DNA from: CADCTP01 sp963849885
Lineage (GTDB): Bacteria; Actinomycetota; Actinomycetes; Mycobacteriales; CADCTP01
DNA length: 64,000 nucleotides
Direction of reading: 5' to 3'
Assembly (NCBI GenBank): GCA_963849885.1
Contig: CAWKIV010000013.1
Coordinates: 443,449 to 507,448 of the forward strand
Positions 9,107-17,765 of the stretch are shown here, piece after piece. Each line of letters starts with the position of its first letter. Position 1 is the stretch's first letter. The notes under the pieces are model-generated. The model was given only the letters and a program-made list of their open reading frames with translations, was not told the origin of the DNA and did no database searches. The translations under genes and the position numbers were made by a program.

Positions 9107-9619
9107 ATGGTGTCGAGTTGGATCTCGCCGAAGGCGGCGAAGGGCCGCCCCAGCGGCATCGCCGGTCGCGGGCTGGTCGCGGTGCGGCCGATCGGCCGGG
9201 ACGAGGTGGTCGCGGTCAAGGGCGGGCACGTCGTGGACGGCGCCGGGCTCGCCGCGCTGCCCGAGCGGCTGCGGAACTCCGACATCCAGATCGCCGACGA
9301 CCTGCACCTGGTCGCGCTCACCGAGGACGAGTACGAGCCGGTGATGCTCTTCCTCAACCACTCCTGCGAGCCCAACGTCGGCTTCGCCGGCAACGTGGTG
9401 CTGGTGGCGATGCGGGACGTCGCGGCCGGCGAGGAGCTGACCACCGACTACGCGCTCTTCGACGACTACGACGGCGAGATGCCGTGCGACTGCGGGACCG
9501 CGTCCTGCCGGCGGGTCGTGCACGGCCGGGACTGGCGCCGGCCCGAGCTGCAGGCCCGGTACGGCCCGTACTTCTCCTGGTATCTCCGGCGTCGCTTCGG
9601 ATCGGGCGACGGCGCCTGA
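9107..9619 (+). CDS. SET domain protein (lysine methyltransferase-like)
   Basis: A 170-residue protein that is almost entirely a SET domain. Visible motifs are GRGLVAVRPIGRDEVV (about 20-35), the SAM/active-site motif FLNHSCEPN (82-90), then TTDYALFDDY with the catalytic-type tyrosine. A post-SET cysteine cluster CDCGTASC is present. SET proteins transfer methyl groups from S-adenosylmethionine to lysine; in eukaryotes the target is mostly histone, in bacteria it is rarely known. It stands alone, divergent from NDH-2 with 63 bases between. Confidence 0.85.
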   Translation: MVSSWISPKAAKGRPSGIAGRGLVAVRPIGRDEVVAVKGGHVVDGAGLAALPERLRNSDIQIADDLHLVALTEDEYEPVMLFLNHSCEPNVGFAGNVVLVAMRDVAAGEELTTDYALFDDYDGEMPCDCGTASCRRVVHGRDWRRPELQARYGPYFSWYLRRRFGSGDGA

Positions 9620-9664
9620 CCCGTCCCGGTCCGGGAGGAGACGAGCAGGCCGGGCCCGGCCCGC

Positions 9665-11383
9665 TCAGCGGTCGACGGGCACGATCTCCGGGGCGCCGAG
9701 CCGGACCGCGTCCGCGGTCTCGTCGTCCGGCTCGTGCTGGGACCGGACCTCCGCGTCCACCCGGGCCAGGTAGTGCGCGACCTCCTTCTCCCGCTGCTCG
9801 TCGCTCCAGCCGAGCACGCCGGCCATCAGCTCGGCGGCCACCGGCGCGGTCCGGACGCCGCGGTCCCAGGTCTCGATGGAGATCCGGGTCCGCCGGGCCA
9901 GCACGTCGTCGATGTGCCGGGCGCCCTCGTGCGTGCAGGCGTAGACCACCTCGACCCGCAGGTAGTCCTCGGCGCCCTCCAGCGGCTCCTTCAGCGTGCG
10001 GTCCGCCGCGACCAGCTCGAGCACCTCGTCCAGCAGCGTGCCGTACCGGCCCAGCAGGTGCTCGATCCGGGCCACGTGCAGGCCGGACTCCTCGGCGATG
10101 AGCTGCCGCCGGTTCCAGGCCGCGGCGAAGCCGGCCGCCCCGACCAGCGGGGTCCGGTCGGTCACGCACTCGGGCACCTTCTCGTCCAGCGCGTGCCCGA
10201 CGGCGTCGACGGCGTCCTTGGCCATCACCCGGTACGTCGTGTACTTGCCGCCGGCGACCACGACCAGCCCCGGCGCGACGTGCCCGACGACGTGCTCCCG
10301 GGACAGCTTGGAGGTCGACTCCGACTCGCCGGTCAGCAGCGGCCGGAGCCCCGCATACACCCCCTCCACGTCCTCCCGGGTGAGCGGGGTGGTGAGCACC
10401 GCGTTCACGTGCTCCAGCAGGTAGTCGATGTCCCGGGCGGACGCGGCCGGGTGGGCCTTGTCCAGGGTCCACTCGGTGTCGGTGGTGCCGATGATCCAGT
10501 GCCGGCCCCACGGGATGACGAACAGCACGCTCTTCTCGGTACGCAGGATCAGCGCGGTGTCGGACTGGATCCGGTCCTTCGGCACCACCAGGTGGATGCC
10601 CTTGGACGCCCGCACCTTGAACTGGCCGCGCTCGGCCACCATCGCCTGGGTCTCGTCGGTCCAGACCCCGGTGGCGTTGATGACCTGCCGGGCCCGGACG
10701 TCGATCGTCCGGTCGTGCTCCAGGTCCCGGACGGTGGCCCCGGTGACCCGCTCGCCCTCCCGCAGGAAGCCGGTCACCCGGGCCCGGGTGACCACCAGCG
10801 CGCCGAAGTGCGCCGCCGTGCGGGCGATGTTCATGGTGTGCCGGGCGTCGTCGACCTGGCCGTCGTAGTACCGGATCGCGCCGACCAGTGAGTCCTTGCG
10901 CAGCGACGGCGCGGACCGCAGCGCGCCCCGCCGGGTCAGGTGCCGGTGCCGCGGCAGCCGGCCCTTCGCCCCGGCCGGGGACGCGGCCGCCATCACGTCG
11001 TAGAGCAGGATCCCGGAGCCGACGTACGGGCGCTCCCAGACCCGGTGCTGCAGCGGGTAGAGGAACGGCAGCGCCCGGGCCAGGTGCGGGGCCAGCTCGC
11101 CGATGATCAGGCCGCGCTCCCGCAGCGCCTCGTGCACCAGCCCGAAGTCCAGCATCTCCAGGTAGCGCAGGCCGCCGTGCAGCAGCTTGCTGGACCGGCT
11201 GGACGTGCCGCTGGCGAGGTCCCGGCCCTCCACCAGCCCCACCCGGAGGCCGCGGGTGGCGGCGTCGAGCGCGGCTCCCGCGCCCACCACGCCACCACCC
11301 ACGACCAGGACGTCGAGCTCCTCGGTGGCCATGGCCTCGAGTGCGGCCGTACGGGCGTCCGGGGACAGTTCGACAGCCTTCAT
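9665..11383 (-). CDS. glpD: Glycerol-3-phosphate dehydrogenase (FAD-dependent, respiratory)
   Basis: A 572-residue membrane-associated flavoenzyme oxidising glycerol-3-phosphate to dihydroxyacetone phosphate, with electrons going to quinone. The FAD-binding motif VVGGGVVGAGAALDAATRG lies at about residues 27-45. The family signatures SSRSSKLLHGGLRYLE and VIPWGRHWIIGTTDTEW are present, and VVVAGGKYTTYRVMA precedes the C-terminal DAO_C domain. Start ATG 11383 has GGAGGG 9 bases upstream; ATG 11392 is in frame but too close to that site. It is the last gene of the minus-strand glpF - GAD protein - glpK - glpD operon. Confidence 0.95.
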   Translation of the reverse strand: MKAVELSPDARTAALEAMATEELDVLVVGGGVVGAGAALDAATRGLRVGLVEGRDLASGTSSRSSKLLHGGLRYLEMLDFGLVHEALRERGLIIGELAPHLARALPFLYPLQHRVWERPYVGSGILLYDVMAAASPAGAKGRLPRHRHLTRRGALRSAPSLRKDSLVGAIRYYDGQVDDARHTMNIARTAAHFGALVVTRARVTGFLREGERVTGATVRDLEHDRTIDVRARQVINATGVWTDETQAMVAERGQFKVRASKGIHLVVPKDRIQSDTALILRTEKSVLFVIPWGRHWIIGTTDTEWTLDKAHPAASARDIDYLLEHVNAVLTTPLTREDVEGVYAGLRPLLTGESESTSKLSREHVVGHVAPGLVVVAGGKYTTYRVMAKDAVDAVGHALDEKVPECVTDRTPLVGAAGFAAAWNRRQLIAEESGLHVARIEHLLGRYGTLLDEVLELVAADRTLKEPLEGAEDYLRVEVVYACTHEGARHIDDVLARRTRISIETWDRGVRTAPVAAELMAGVLGWSDEQREKEVAHYLARVDAEVRSQHEPDDETADAVRLGAPEIVPVDR

Positions 11384-11436
11384 GCTCGACATCCCTCCGC
11401 TCCGGGTGGACCGGGTGATCCGGGCCGGCCGCCGGC

Positions 11437-12954
11437 TCAGTCGACGTCCACCCAGTCCAGTGTGCGCTGAACGGCCTTCTGCCACCCGGCGTACCCGCTC
11501 TGGCGCTGTTCATCGGACCACTGGGGCTGCCAGCGCTTGTCCTCGTTCCAGTTTTCCCGCAGCTCGTCGGTGTTGTTCCAGAAGCCCACCGCGAGCCCGG
11601 CCGCGTACGCGGCGCCGAGCGCCGTGGTCTCCGCGACCACCGGCTTGCTCACCGTCACCCCGAGCACGTCGGCCTGGATCTGCATGCACAGGTCGTTGGC
11701 GGTGATGCCGCCGTCCACCTTGAGCACGTCCAGGTGGACCCCGGAGTCCTTGGCCATCGCGTCCACGACGTCCTTGCTCTGGTAGCAGATCGCTTCCAGG
11801 GTGGCGCGGGCGATGTGCGCGTTGGTGTTGAAGCGGGACAGCCCGACGATCGCTCCGCGCGCGTCCGAGCGCCAGTACGGCGCGAAGAGGCCGGAGAAGG
11901 CCGGGACGAAGTAGACCCCGCCGTTGTCCTGCACCTGCCGGGCCAGCGTCTCGCTCTCCTCCGCACCCCGGATGATGCCGAGCTGGTCGCGCAACCACTG
12001 CACGGCCGAGCCGGTCACCGCGATCGAGCCCTCCAGCGCGTACACGGCCGGCTCGTCCCCGAACTTGTAGCAGACCGTGGTCAGCAGGCCGCTCTCCGAC
12101 CGGACCAGCTCGGTGCCGGTGTTGAGCAGCATGAAGTTGCCGGTGCCGTAGGTGTTCTTGGCCTCGCCGGGGGCGAAGCAGACCTGGCCCACGGTGGCCG
12201 CCTGCTGGTCGCCGAGGTCGCCGGTGAGCTTGATCTCCCCGCCGAGCGGGCCGGCGCCCGGAGTGACGCCGTAGCCGTTCGGGTCGGACGACGGGCGGAT
12301 CTCGGGCAGCATCGAGCGCGGGATGTTGAAGAATCCGAGCAGCTCGTCGTCCCAGTCGAGCGTCTCGAGGTTCATCAGCATGGTCCGGCTCGCGTTGGTC
12401 ACGTCGGTGATGTGCGAGCCGCCGTTGACGCCACCGGTCATGTTCCAGATGACCCAGCTGTCGGTGTTGCCGAAGACGGCGTCGCCACGCTCGGCCGCCT
12501 CCCGGACCCCGTCGACGTTCTCCAGGATCCACTGGATCTTGCCGCCGGAGAAGTACGTCGCCGGCGGCAGGCCGGCCTTCCGGCGGATGACGTCGCCCTT
12601 GCCCTCGCGCTCCAGCGCGGAGGCGATCCGGTCGGTGCGGGTGTCCTGCCAGACGATCGCGTTGTAGAGCGGCCGGCCGGTGGTCTTGTCCCAGACGACC
12701 GAGGTCTCCCGCTGGTTGGTGATGCCGACCGCGGCCAGGTCGGACGCGCTGAGGTTGGTCTTGTTCAGCGCGGTGCGGATGACCGTCTCGGTGCGTTCCC
12801 AGATCTCCGTCGGGTTGTGCTCCACCCAGCCGGCCTGGGGCAGGATCTGCTCGTGCTCGAGCTGGTGGATCCCCTTCACGTTGCCCGAGTGGTCGAAGAT
12901 CATGAAGCGCGTGCTGGTGGTGCCCTGGTCGACAGCTCCGACGAAGTCAGGCAT
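11437..12954 (-). CDS. glpK: Glycerol kinase 1
   Basis: A 505-residue FGGY-family kinase phosphorylating glycerol with ATP. Residues 7-16 read AVDQGTTSTR (phosphate loop). Further signatures are GWVEHNPTEIWE, NAIVWQDTRT with the catalytic-type aspartate, VTNASRTMLMNL, NTYGTGNFMLLNTG and KVDGGITANDLCMQ. Start ATG 12954 has AAAGGAG 7 bases upstream. The reading frame is open far upstream only because the neighbouring GAD repeats lack stops in all frames. The frame-corrected GAD protein gene ends 8 bases inside this gene, so the two are likely translationally coupled. Confidence 0.96.
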   Translation of the reverse strand: MPDFVGAVDQGTTSTRFMIFDHSGNVKGIHQLEHEQILPQAGWVEHNPTEIWERTETVIRTALNKTNLSASDLAAVGITNQRETSVVWDKTTGRPLYNAIVWQDTRTDRIASALEREGKGDVIRRKAGLPPATYFSGGKIQWILENVDGVREAAERGDAVFGNTDSWVIWNMTGGVNGGSHITDVTNASRTMLMNLETLDWDDELLGFFNIPRSMLPEIRPSSDPNGYGVTPGAGPLGGEIKLTGDLGDQQAATVGQVCFAPGEAKNTYGTGNFMLLNTGTELVRSESGLLTTVCYKFGDEPAVYALEGSIAVTGSAVQWLRDQLGIIRGAEESETLARQVQDNGGVYFVPAFSGLFAPYWRSDARGAIVGLSRFNTNAHIARATLEAICYQSKDVVDAMAKDSGVHLDVLKVDGGITANDLCMQIQADVLGVTVSKPVVAETTALGAAYAAGLAVGFWNNTDELRENWNEDKRWQPQWSDEQRQSGYAGWQKAVQRTLDWVDVD

Positions 12955-13565
12955 CGGGGCTCCTTTCCGGTCGGCTGGAGTAACGGTCCCCTGGACTAGC
13001 CCCCTGGTCGGCGCCCCCGTCGGCACCGCCGTCGGCACCGTGGTCGGCGCCCCCGTCGGCACCGCCGTCGGCACCGCGGTCGGCACCGCCGTCGGCACCG
13101 CCGTCGGCACCGCCGGTCGGCGCCCCCGTCGGCACCGTGGTCGGCGCCGCGGTCCGCGCCGTGGTCGGCGCCCCCGTCCGCGCCCGCGTCGCCGCCGGCG
13201 TCGGGGGGCACCTCCGAGTCCACGTACGAGCCCTCCTCGGGCACGTGCCGGTGCTCGTCGACGACGTCGTGGTCGGTGTACTCGCCCTCGTCCTCCGCGC
13301 GGAGCTGGTCGCCGGCCGACACGTCGGTGTCGACGTAGCTGCCCACCGGCTCCACGTCGCTGTCGGCGCCCCGATCGGCACCGCCGTCAGCACCCCCGTC
13401 GGCACCGCGATCGGCACCTCCGTCGGCGCCCCGGTCCGCCTCCCCGTACCCCGGGAGGACGTCGCGGTCCTGGTACTCCCCCTCCGGGTGGGTGTGCCCC
13501 GGCCGGTGCCGCTCGTGCTGGCCGCCGCCGGTCGTCCCGTCACCCGGGTGGTCGCTGGTGGTCAT
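12947..13565 (-). CDS. GAD-tripeptide repeat protein in the glycerol operon, frameshifted
   Basis: I do not recognise this protein beyond being low complexity. From ATG 13565 it starts MTTSDHPGDGTTGGGQHERH and holds two blocks of GAD tripeptide repeats (GADGGADRGAD type). Between and around them are four copies of a motif of the form G-(E/S)-Y-x-D-x-(D/E)-V: GEYQDRDV, GSYVDTDV, GEYTDHDV and GSYVDSEV. The frame breaks near 13111, where GCCGGTCGG carries one G more than the other repeat copies. Reading past it restores GAD repeats and ends in GASPGDRYSSRPERSPDA, about 205 residues, 8 bases inside glpK. No signal peptide or membrane segment. It is acidic and probably disordered. Confidence 0.65.
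13005..13165. repeat. 9-bp GTCGGCRCC-type tandem repeat block (GAD codons)
   Basis: Read on the plus strand the block is a run of GTCGGCACC, GTCGGCGCC and close variants, about 17 copies. It encodes Gly-Ala-Asp on the minus strand. One copy near 13111 has an extra G (CCGGTCGG), the likely cause of the frame break. A second, shorter block lies at about 13360-13440. Confidence 0.85.
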
Positions 13566-13605
13566 GGCCGTCCCTTCCTGCGCGGCGCGCGACGTGCCGG
13601 ACCGG

Positions 13606-14340
13606 TCAGACGAAGGCGTTCGCGAGCAGGCCGGCGAGGACGCCGCCGATGATCGGACCGACCACCGGGATCCACGCGTAGCCCCAGTCGCTGGAGCCCT
13701 TGCCGCGCATCGGCAGCAATGCGTGCGCGATGCGGGGGCCGAGGTCGCGGGCCGGGTTGATGGCGTAGCCGGTCGGCCCGCCGAGCGAGGCGCCGATGCC
13801 GACCACGAGCAGCGCGACCGCGAGCGGGCCGAGGCCGCTCGGCGTGCTGCTGAACATGAGGATCACGAAGACCAGCACGAAGGTGCCGATGATCTCGGTG
13901 ATCGTGTTGTAGACCGGGTTGCGGATGGCCGGGCCGGTGGAGAAGACGCCGAGCTGGGCGGCCGGGTCCTCGGTGTCGTCGAAGTGCTGCCGGTACGCCA
14001 GCCAGGCGAACACCGCACCGAGGAACGCGCCGATGAGCTCGGCGGCCAGGTAGACCAGCGTGGAACCGAAGGTGACGTCCACGCCCGGGGCGTACTCCTC
14101 GGCGCCGTTCGCCAGCAGCCCGAGCGTGACCGCCGGGTTGAGGTGCGCGCCGGACCGGAAGGCGACGTACACGCCGGCGAAGACGGCGATACCCCACCCG
14201 AAGTTGACGAGCAGGAAGCCGCCGCCGGCTCCCTTGGTGCGGGCAAGGGCGACGTTCGCGACGACGCCACAGCCGAGCAGGGTCAGCATGCCGGTGCCGA
14301 CCACTTCGGACCAGAAGACGATGCCCAACGACGTATCCAT
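13606..14340 (-). CDS. glpF: Glycerol uptake facilitator (MIP/aquaporin family)
   Basis: A 244-residue polytopic channel with about six membrane helices and two half-helices. It has both NPA boxes: HLNPAVT (68-70) and INPARDLGPR (195-197). The aspartate directly after NPAR (D199) is the mark of glycerol-conducting members rather than water-only aquaporins. It moves glycerol across the inner membrane by diffusion. ATG 14340 is the first codon of the first helix region. It is first gene of the glycerol operon, with the IclR regulator divergent 148 bases away. Confidence 0.95.
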   Translation of the reverse strand: MDTSLGIVFWSEVVGTGMLTLLGCGVVANVALARTKGAGGGFLLVNFGWGIAVFAGVYVAFRSGAHLNPAVTLGLLANGAEEYAPGVDVTFGSTLVYLAAELIGAFLGAVFAWLAYRQHFDDTEDPAAQLGVFSTGPAIRNPVYNTITEIIGTFVLVFVILMFSSTPSGLGPLAVALLVVGIGASLGGPTGYAINPARDLGPRIAHALLPMRGKGSSDWGYAWIPVVGPIIGGVLAGLLANAFV

Positions 14341-14488
14341 GTGCGGCCCTTCTGCTCGAACGACGAACGGACCTGCCGTCCCGGGTGTCGCCGGGTCGGA
14401 AACCTGAACGTAGTGGCGCACGTCATACGTCAGCAACAAACTGCGGTCGGCATTGTCGAACGCGGGTCCGCGGTCGTACGGTCCGGGC
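14341..14488. promoter_or_regulatory. Divergent glpF / IclR-regulator promoter region
   Basis: These 148 bases separate the divergent glpF and regulator genes and must hold both promoters. Two small inverted repeats are visible: ACGTCATACGT at about 14428-14438, and CGCGGGTCCGCG at about 14461-14472. Either could be an IclR-family operator. I see no convincing -35/-10 pair by eye. Confidence 0.45.
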
Positions 14489-15253
14489 GTGCCCAAGGCG
14501 ATCCAGTCGATCGAGCGGGCCGCGGCCGTGCTCCGGCTGCTCGCCCGGGGCCCGGGCCGGCTCGGGGTGGTCGAGCTGGCCGGCTCGCTGGGGCTGCCGA
14601 AGGGCACCGTGCACGGGATCCTGCGCACCCTGGCCGGGGTCGGCTTCGTCGAGCAGGACGGGATCACCGGGAAGTACCAGCTCGGCGCGACCCTGCTGCA
14701 CCTGGGCACCAGCTACCTGGACGTCAACGAGCTGCGCTCCCGGGCCATCAACTGGGCCGACGCGCTGGCCTCGCGCAGCGGCGAGGCGGTCCGGATCGGC
14801 ACCCTGCTGGAGGGCCGGGCGCTGATCGTGCACCACGTCTTCCGGCCGGACGACTCGCTGCAGACGGTGGAGATCGGGCTGCTGCTGCCGCCGCACGCCT
14901 GCGCGCTGGGCAAGGTGCTGCTCGCGTACGACGGCACGGCCGCGACGGCCGCCCGCCGCTCGCTGGAGTCGTACACTCGGCGGACCGTCTGCACCGGTAC
15001 CGAGCTGGCCCGGACGCTCGCCGTGACCCGGGAGCGGGGTTGGGCCGACGAGGTGGAGGAGCTGAGCGTCGGGGTGGCCGGGGTGGCCGCGCCGATCCGC
15101 GGGCACGGTGGGCTGGTGGTCGGCGCGATCGGGATCACCGGCGCGGTGGACCGGGTCTGCGACCGGGGCGCCGTCCCGCGGGCCGAGCTGGTGAGCCAGG
15201 TCCAGGACGCCGCCCGGGCCGTGTCCCGTGAGCTGGGTGCACAACGATGGTGA
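14489..15253 (+). CDS. IclR-family transcriptional regulator (GylR-like, glycerol)
   Basis: A 254-residue regulator with an N-terminal winged helix-turn-helix (SIERAAAVLRLLARGPGRLG, then LAGSLGLPKGTVHGILRTLA). A C-terminal effector-binding IclR domain follows (ALIVHHVFRPDDSLQTVEIG and CALGKVLLAYDG). GTG 14489 is taken as start because the PKAIQSIERAA opening is typical; an upstream TTG (14453) adds 12 unconserved residues. Streptomyces coelicolor GylR, which controls the gyl glycerol operon, belongs to the same family, and the location between glpF and a second glpK supports the same role here. It likely senses glycerol or glycerol-3-phosphate. Confidence 0.9.
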   Translation: MPKAIQSIERAAAVLRLLARGPGRLGVVELAGSLGLPKGTVHGILRTLAGVGFVEQDGITGKYQLGATLLHLGTSYLDVNELRSRAINWADALASRSGEAVRIGTLLEGRALIVHHVFRPDDSLQTVEIGLLLPPHACALGKVLLAYDGTAATAARRSLESYTRRTVCTGTELARTLAVTRERGWADEVEELSVGVAGVAAPIRGHGGLVVGAIGITGAVDRVCDRGAVPRAELVSQVQDAARAVSRELGAQRW

Positions 15254-15287
15254 CGGCGGTCCCCGACCCGGCCGCCGGGAGGGTGCG

Positions 15288-16805
15288 ATGACCGGCCACT
15301 ACGTGCTGGCGATCGACCAGGGCACCACCTCGACCCGGTGCATCCTGTTCGACTACCGCGGCCGGCTGGTGTCGGTGGCCCAGCGCGAGCACCAGCAGCA
15401 CTACCCGCATCCGGGCTGGGTGGAACACGACCCGACGGAGATCTGGCGGAACGTCCGCCGGCTGGTCCCGCAGGCGCTCGCCCAGGCCGGCGTCGGCGCC
15501 GGGCAGGTGGCCGCGATCGGCATCGCCAACCAGCGGGAGACCACCGTGCTGTGGGACCGCGTCACCGGCGTCCCGATCGGCCGCGCGGTCAACTGGCAGG
15601 ACACCCGGACCGACGCGCTGATCGAGGAGATGGCCGACGAGGGCGGCGGGCACGGCCGGTTCGCCGACGCCTGCGGGCTGCCGCTGGCCACCTACTTCGC
15701 CGGCCCGCGGATCCGCTGGATGCTGGACGCCACCCCGGGGCTGCGGAAGCGGGCGGAGCGCGGCGAGGTGCTCTTCGGCACCATGGAGACCTGGCTGATC
15801 TGGAACCTCACCGGCGGCGTGGAGGGCGGCGTGCACGTCACCGACGTGACCAACGCCAGCCGGACGATGCTGATGGACATCTCCACCCTGGCGTGGTCGG
15901 ACGAGCTGCTGGCCGCCATCGGGGTGCCGCGGGCGATGCTGCCGGAGATCCGGTCGTCCGCCGAGGTGTACGGCAAGGCGTCCGCGGTGCTGCCCGGGGT
16001 GTCCATCGCGGCCGCGCTCGGCGACCAGCAGGCGGCGCTGTTCGGCCAGTGCTGCTTCACCCCGGGCGAGGCCAAGTGCACGTACGGGACCGGCTCGTTC
16101 CTGCTGCTCAACACCGGCACCGACATCGTCCGGTCGTCGCACGGGCTGCTCACCACGGTCGGCTACAAGATCGGCGACGACGCCCCCGTGTACGCGCTGG
16201 AGGGCTCGATCGCGATCACCGGCTCGCTGGTGCAGTGGTTCCGGGACAACCTCGGGCTGATCAACAGCGCCCCGGAGATCGAGACGCTCGCGCTGTCGGT
16301 CGAGGACAACGGCGGCTGCTTCATCGTGCCGGCCTTCTCCGGGCTCTTCGCCCCGCACTGGCGGTCCGAGGCGCGCGGGATCATCGTCGGGCTCACCTCG
16401 TACATCACCAAGGGCCACCTGGCCCGCGCGGTGCTGGAGGCGACCGGCTGGCAGACCCGCGAGGTCGTCGACGCGATGAACGCGGACTCCGGGATCGCGC
16501 TGACCACGCTGCGGGTGGACGGCGGCATGACCGCGGACAACCTGCTCATGCAGTTCGTCGCGGACGTGCTGGACGTGCCGGTGGTGCGGCCGATGGCGCT
16601 GGAGACGGTGTCGCTCGGCGCCGCGTACGCGGCCGGGCTGGCCGTCGGCTACTGGGCCGACCTGGAGGGGCTGCGCCGCAACTGGCACCGGGCCGGCGAG
16701 TGGCAGCCGAAGATGGACCCGGCGCACCGTACGGCCGAGTACGCCATGTGGCAGCGCGCGGTGGAGCGCACCTTCGGCTGGAAGAAGATCGGCGGTCCCG
16801 GCTAG
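15288..16805 (+). CDS. Glycerol kinase 2
   Basis: A second FGGY-family glycerol kinase, 505 residues, the same length as the one encoded at 11437-12954. Signatures: LAIDQGTTSTRCILFD at residues 7-22, GWVEHDPTEIWRNV, NWQDTRTDAL, VTNASRTMLMDI, CTYGTGSFLLLNTG and RVDGGMTADNLLMQF. ATG 15288 has GGGAGGG 5 bases upstream. It follows the IclR gene by 34 bases in the same direction, so it probably shares its transcript. Differences from kinase 1 are spread along the whole length, so this is an old paralogue, not a fresh duplication. It overlaps the convergent ANTAR gene by 4 bases. Confidence 0.95.
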   Translation: MTGHYVLAIDQGTTSTRCILFDYRGRLVSVAQREHQQHYPHPGWVEHDPTEIWRNVRRLVPQALAQAGVGAGQVAAIGIANQRETTVLWDRVTGVPIGRAVNWQDTRTDALIEEMADEGGGHGRFADACGLPLATYFAGPRIRWMLDATPGLRKRAERGEVLFGTMETWLIWNLTGGVEGGVHVTDVTNASRTMLMDISTLAWSDELLAAIGVPRAMLPEIRSSAEVYGKASAVLPGVSIAAALGDQQAALFGQCCFTPGEAKCTYGTGSFLLLNTGTDIVRSSHGLLTTVGYKIGDDAPVYALEGSIAITGSLVQWFRDNLGLINSAPEIETLALSVEDNGGCFIVPAFSGLFAPHWRSEARGIIVGLTSYITKGHLARAVLEATGWQTREVVDAMNADSGIALTTLRVDGGMTADNLLMQFVADVLDVPVVRPMALETVSLGAAYAAGLAVGYWADLEGLRRNWHRAGEWQPKMDPAHRTAEYAMWQRAVERTFGWKKIGGPG

Positions 16806-17578
16806 CCCCGCTTGCGGGGCGGCTCCCGCAGCGTCCCGGTGCGGACCACCTCGTCGGCCAGGTCGCGCAGCCGGGTGTTGCTGCGCTGGCTGACCACCCG
16901 GAGCAGGTCGAACGCCTCGCGCTCGCCGATCCGGTGGGTGGCCATCAGGATCCCGATCGCCATCGCGATCGCCCGGTTGCTGCCCAGCGCCTGCTCCAGG
17001 CCGGAGATCTGCTCCCGCTCCCGGGCCAGGGTGTAGGCGAGCGCCGCGTGCGCGGCCAGGATGGTGCCGACCGGCACGACGTCGTCGCCGAAGGCGTGCC
17101 GCTCGCGCGAGTAGAGGTTGAGCGCGCCCAGGGTGTCCCGTTCGGTGAACAGCCGGAAGGCCAGCACGCTGCGGACCCCGGTCCGCTCCAGCGCCGGCCG
17201 GGCGAACGCCGGCCACCGGTCGTCCGCGGCCAGGTCGCCGCTGCGGAAGACGGCGTGCTCGGTGATGGCGGACAGGCACGGACCCTCGCCGGTCTCGTAC
17301 TGGATCGCGTCCACCGCGGCCGGCACCTCGTCGGTCGCCGCCGGCGTCTCCGGGCGGCCGCGGCGGACCACGGTCACCCCGGCGTGGTGGCAGCCCGGGA
17401 TGATCTCCACCGCGACCTTGACCAGCCGGGCCAGCGTCCGGTCCACGGTCGGCTCCGCGGCCAGCGCCCGGGCCACCGCGGCGAACTGGGCCGCGAGCTC
17501 CTGCGCCGGGCCGGTCGGGGCGAGGGGGCGGGCGCCGGCGCCGTCCAGCGGGGCCAGTCCCGGCAGCAGGTCGGCCAT
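16802..17578 (-). CDS. GAF and ANTAR domain regulator
   Basis: A 258-residue protein with a GAF sensory domain (about residues 45-180; YETGEGPCLSAITEH and TLGALNLYSRERHAF are typical). A C-terminal ANTAR RNA-binding domain follows (about 190-245; ALGSNRAIAMAIGILMA with the conserved A/G/M spacing, then AFDLLRVVSQRSNTRLRDLA). ANTAR proteins bind dual-hairpin RNA and prevent transcription termination when their sensor is active. ATG 17578 is followed directly by MADLLPGL. The 3' end carries CCCCGCTTGCGGGG (16805-16818), a small hairpin inside the last codons that could also end transcripts of the convergent glpK. Confidence 0.9.
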   Translation of the reverse strand: MADLLPGLAPLDGAGARPLAPTGPAQELAAQFAAVARALAAEPTVDRTLARLVKVAVEIIPGCHHAGVTVVRRGRPETPAATDEVPAAVDAIQYETGEGPCLSAITEHAVFRSGDLAADDRWPAFARPALERTGVRSVLAFRLFTERDTLGALNLYSRERHAFGDDVVPVGTILAAHAALAYTLAREREQISGLEQALGSNRAIAMAIGILMATHRIGEREAFDLLRVVSQRSNTRLRDLADEVVRTGTLREPPRKRG

Positions 17579-17641
17579 GGTCGTGTCCTCCGTCCCGGGC
17601 GCTGGAGTCGCTCTTCCGATGCCCCGGGAGAGCCACCTCTG

Positions 17642-17765
17642 AACCTAACGCGCTGTCAACCCGGGCGGGCGGCGCCGGCGGCGGACGGCGCGGCGGACGG
17701 CGGCGGACGGCGGCGGCGCGGCGGCGGCGCTGGCGGACGGCGGGCGGCGGACGGGCGGGCGGCGA
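17642..17765. repeat. Low-complexity GGCGGACGGC-type repeat between genes
   Basis: The intergenic stretch after the DUF2470 stop is nearly pure G/C with repeated GGCGGACGG and GGCGGCG units. On the minus strand it is the 3' flank of the DUF2470 gene and the 5' flank of the ANTAR gene. No gene is supported here. Confidence 0.6.

Noticed and set aside
11437..13110. Extended glpK start within the repeats (557 residues)
   Set aside because: The extra PTAVPTAV-type residues are the GAD repeats in another frame; ATG 12954 has a good ribosome site.
13005..13165. Possible CRISPR array because of regular short repeats
   Set aside because: The units are 9 bp with no spacers and encode GAD in a reading frame.
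16805..16818. CCCCGC-TT-GCGGGG as a certain terminator for glpK
   Set aside because: The stem is short with a 2-base loop, lies within coding sequence, and has no U tract; kept only as a remark.
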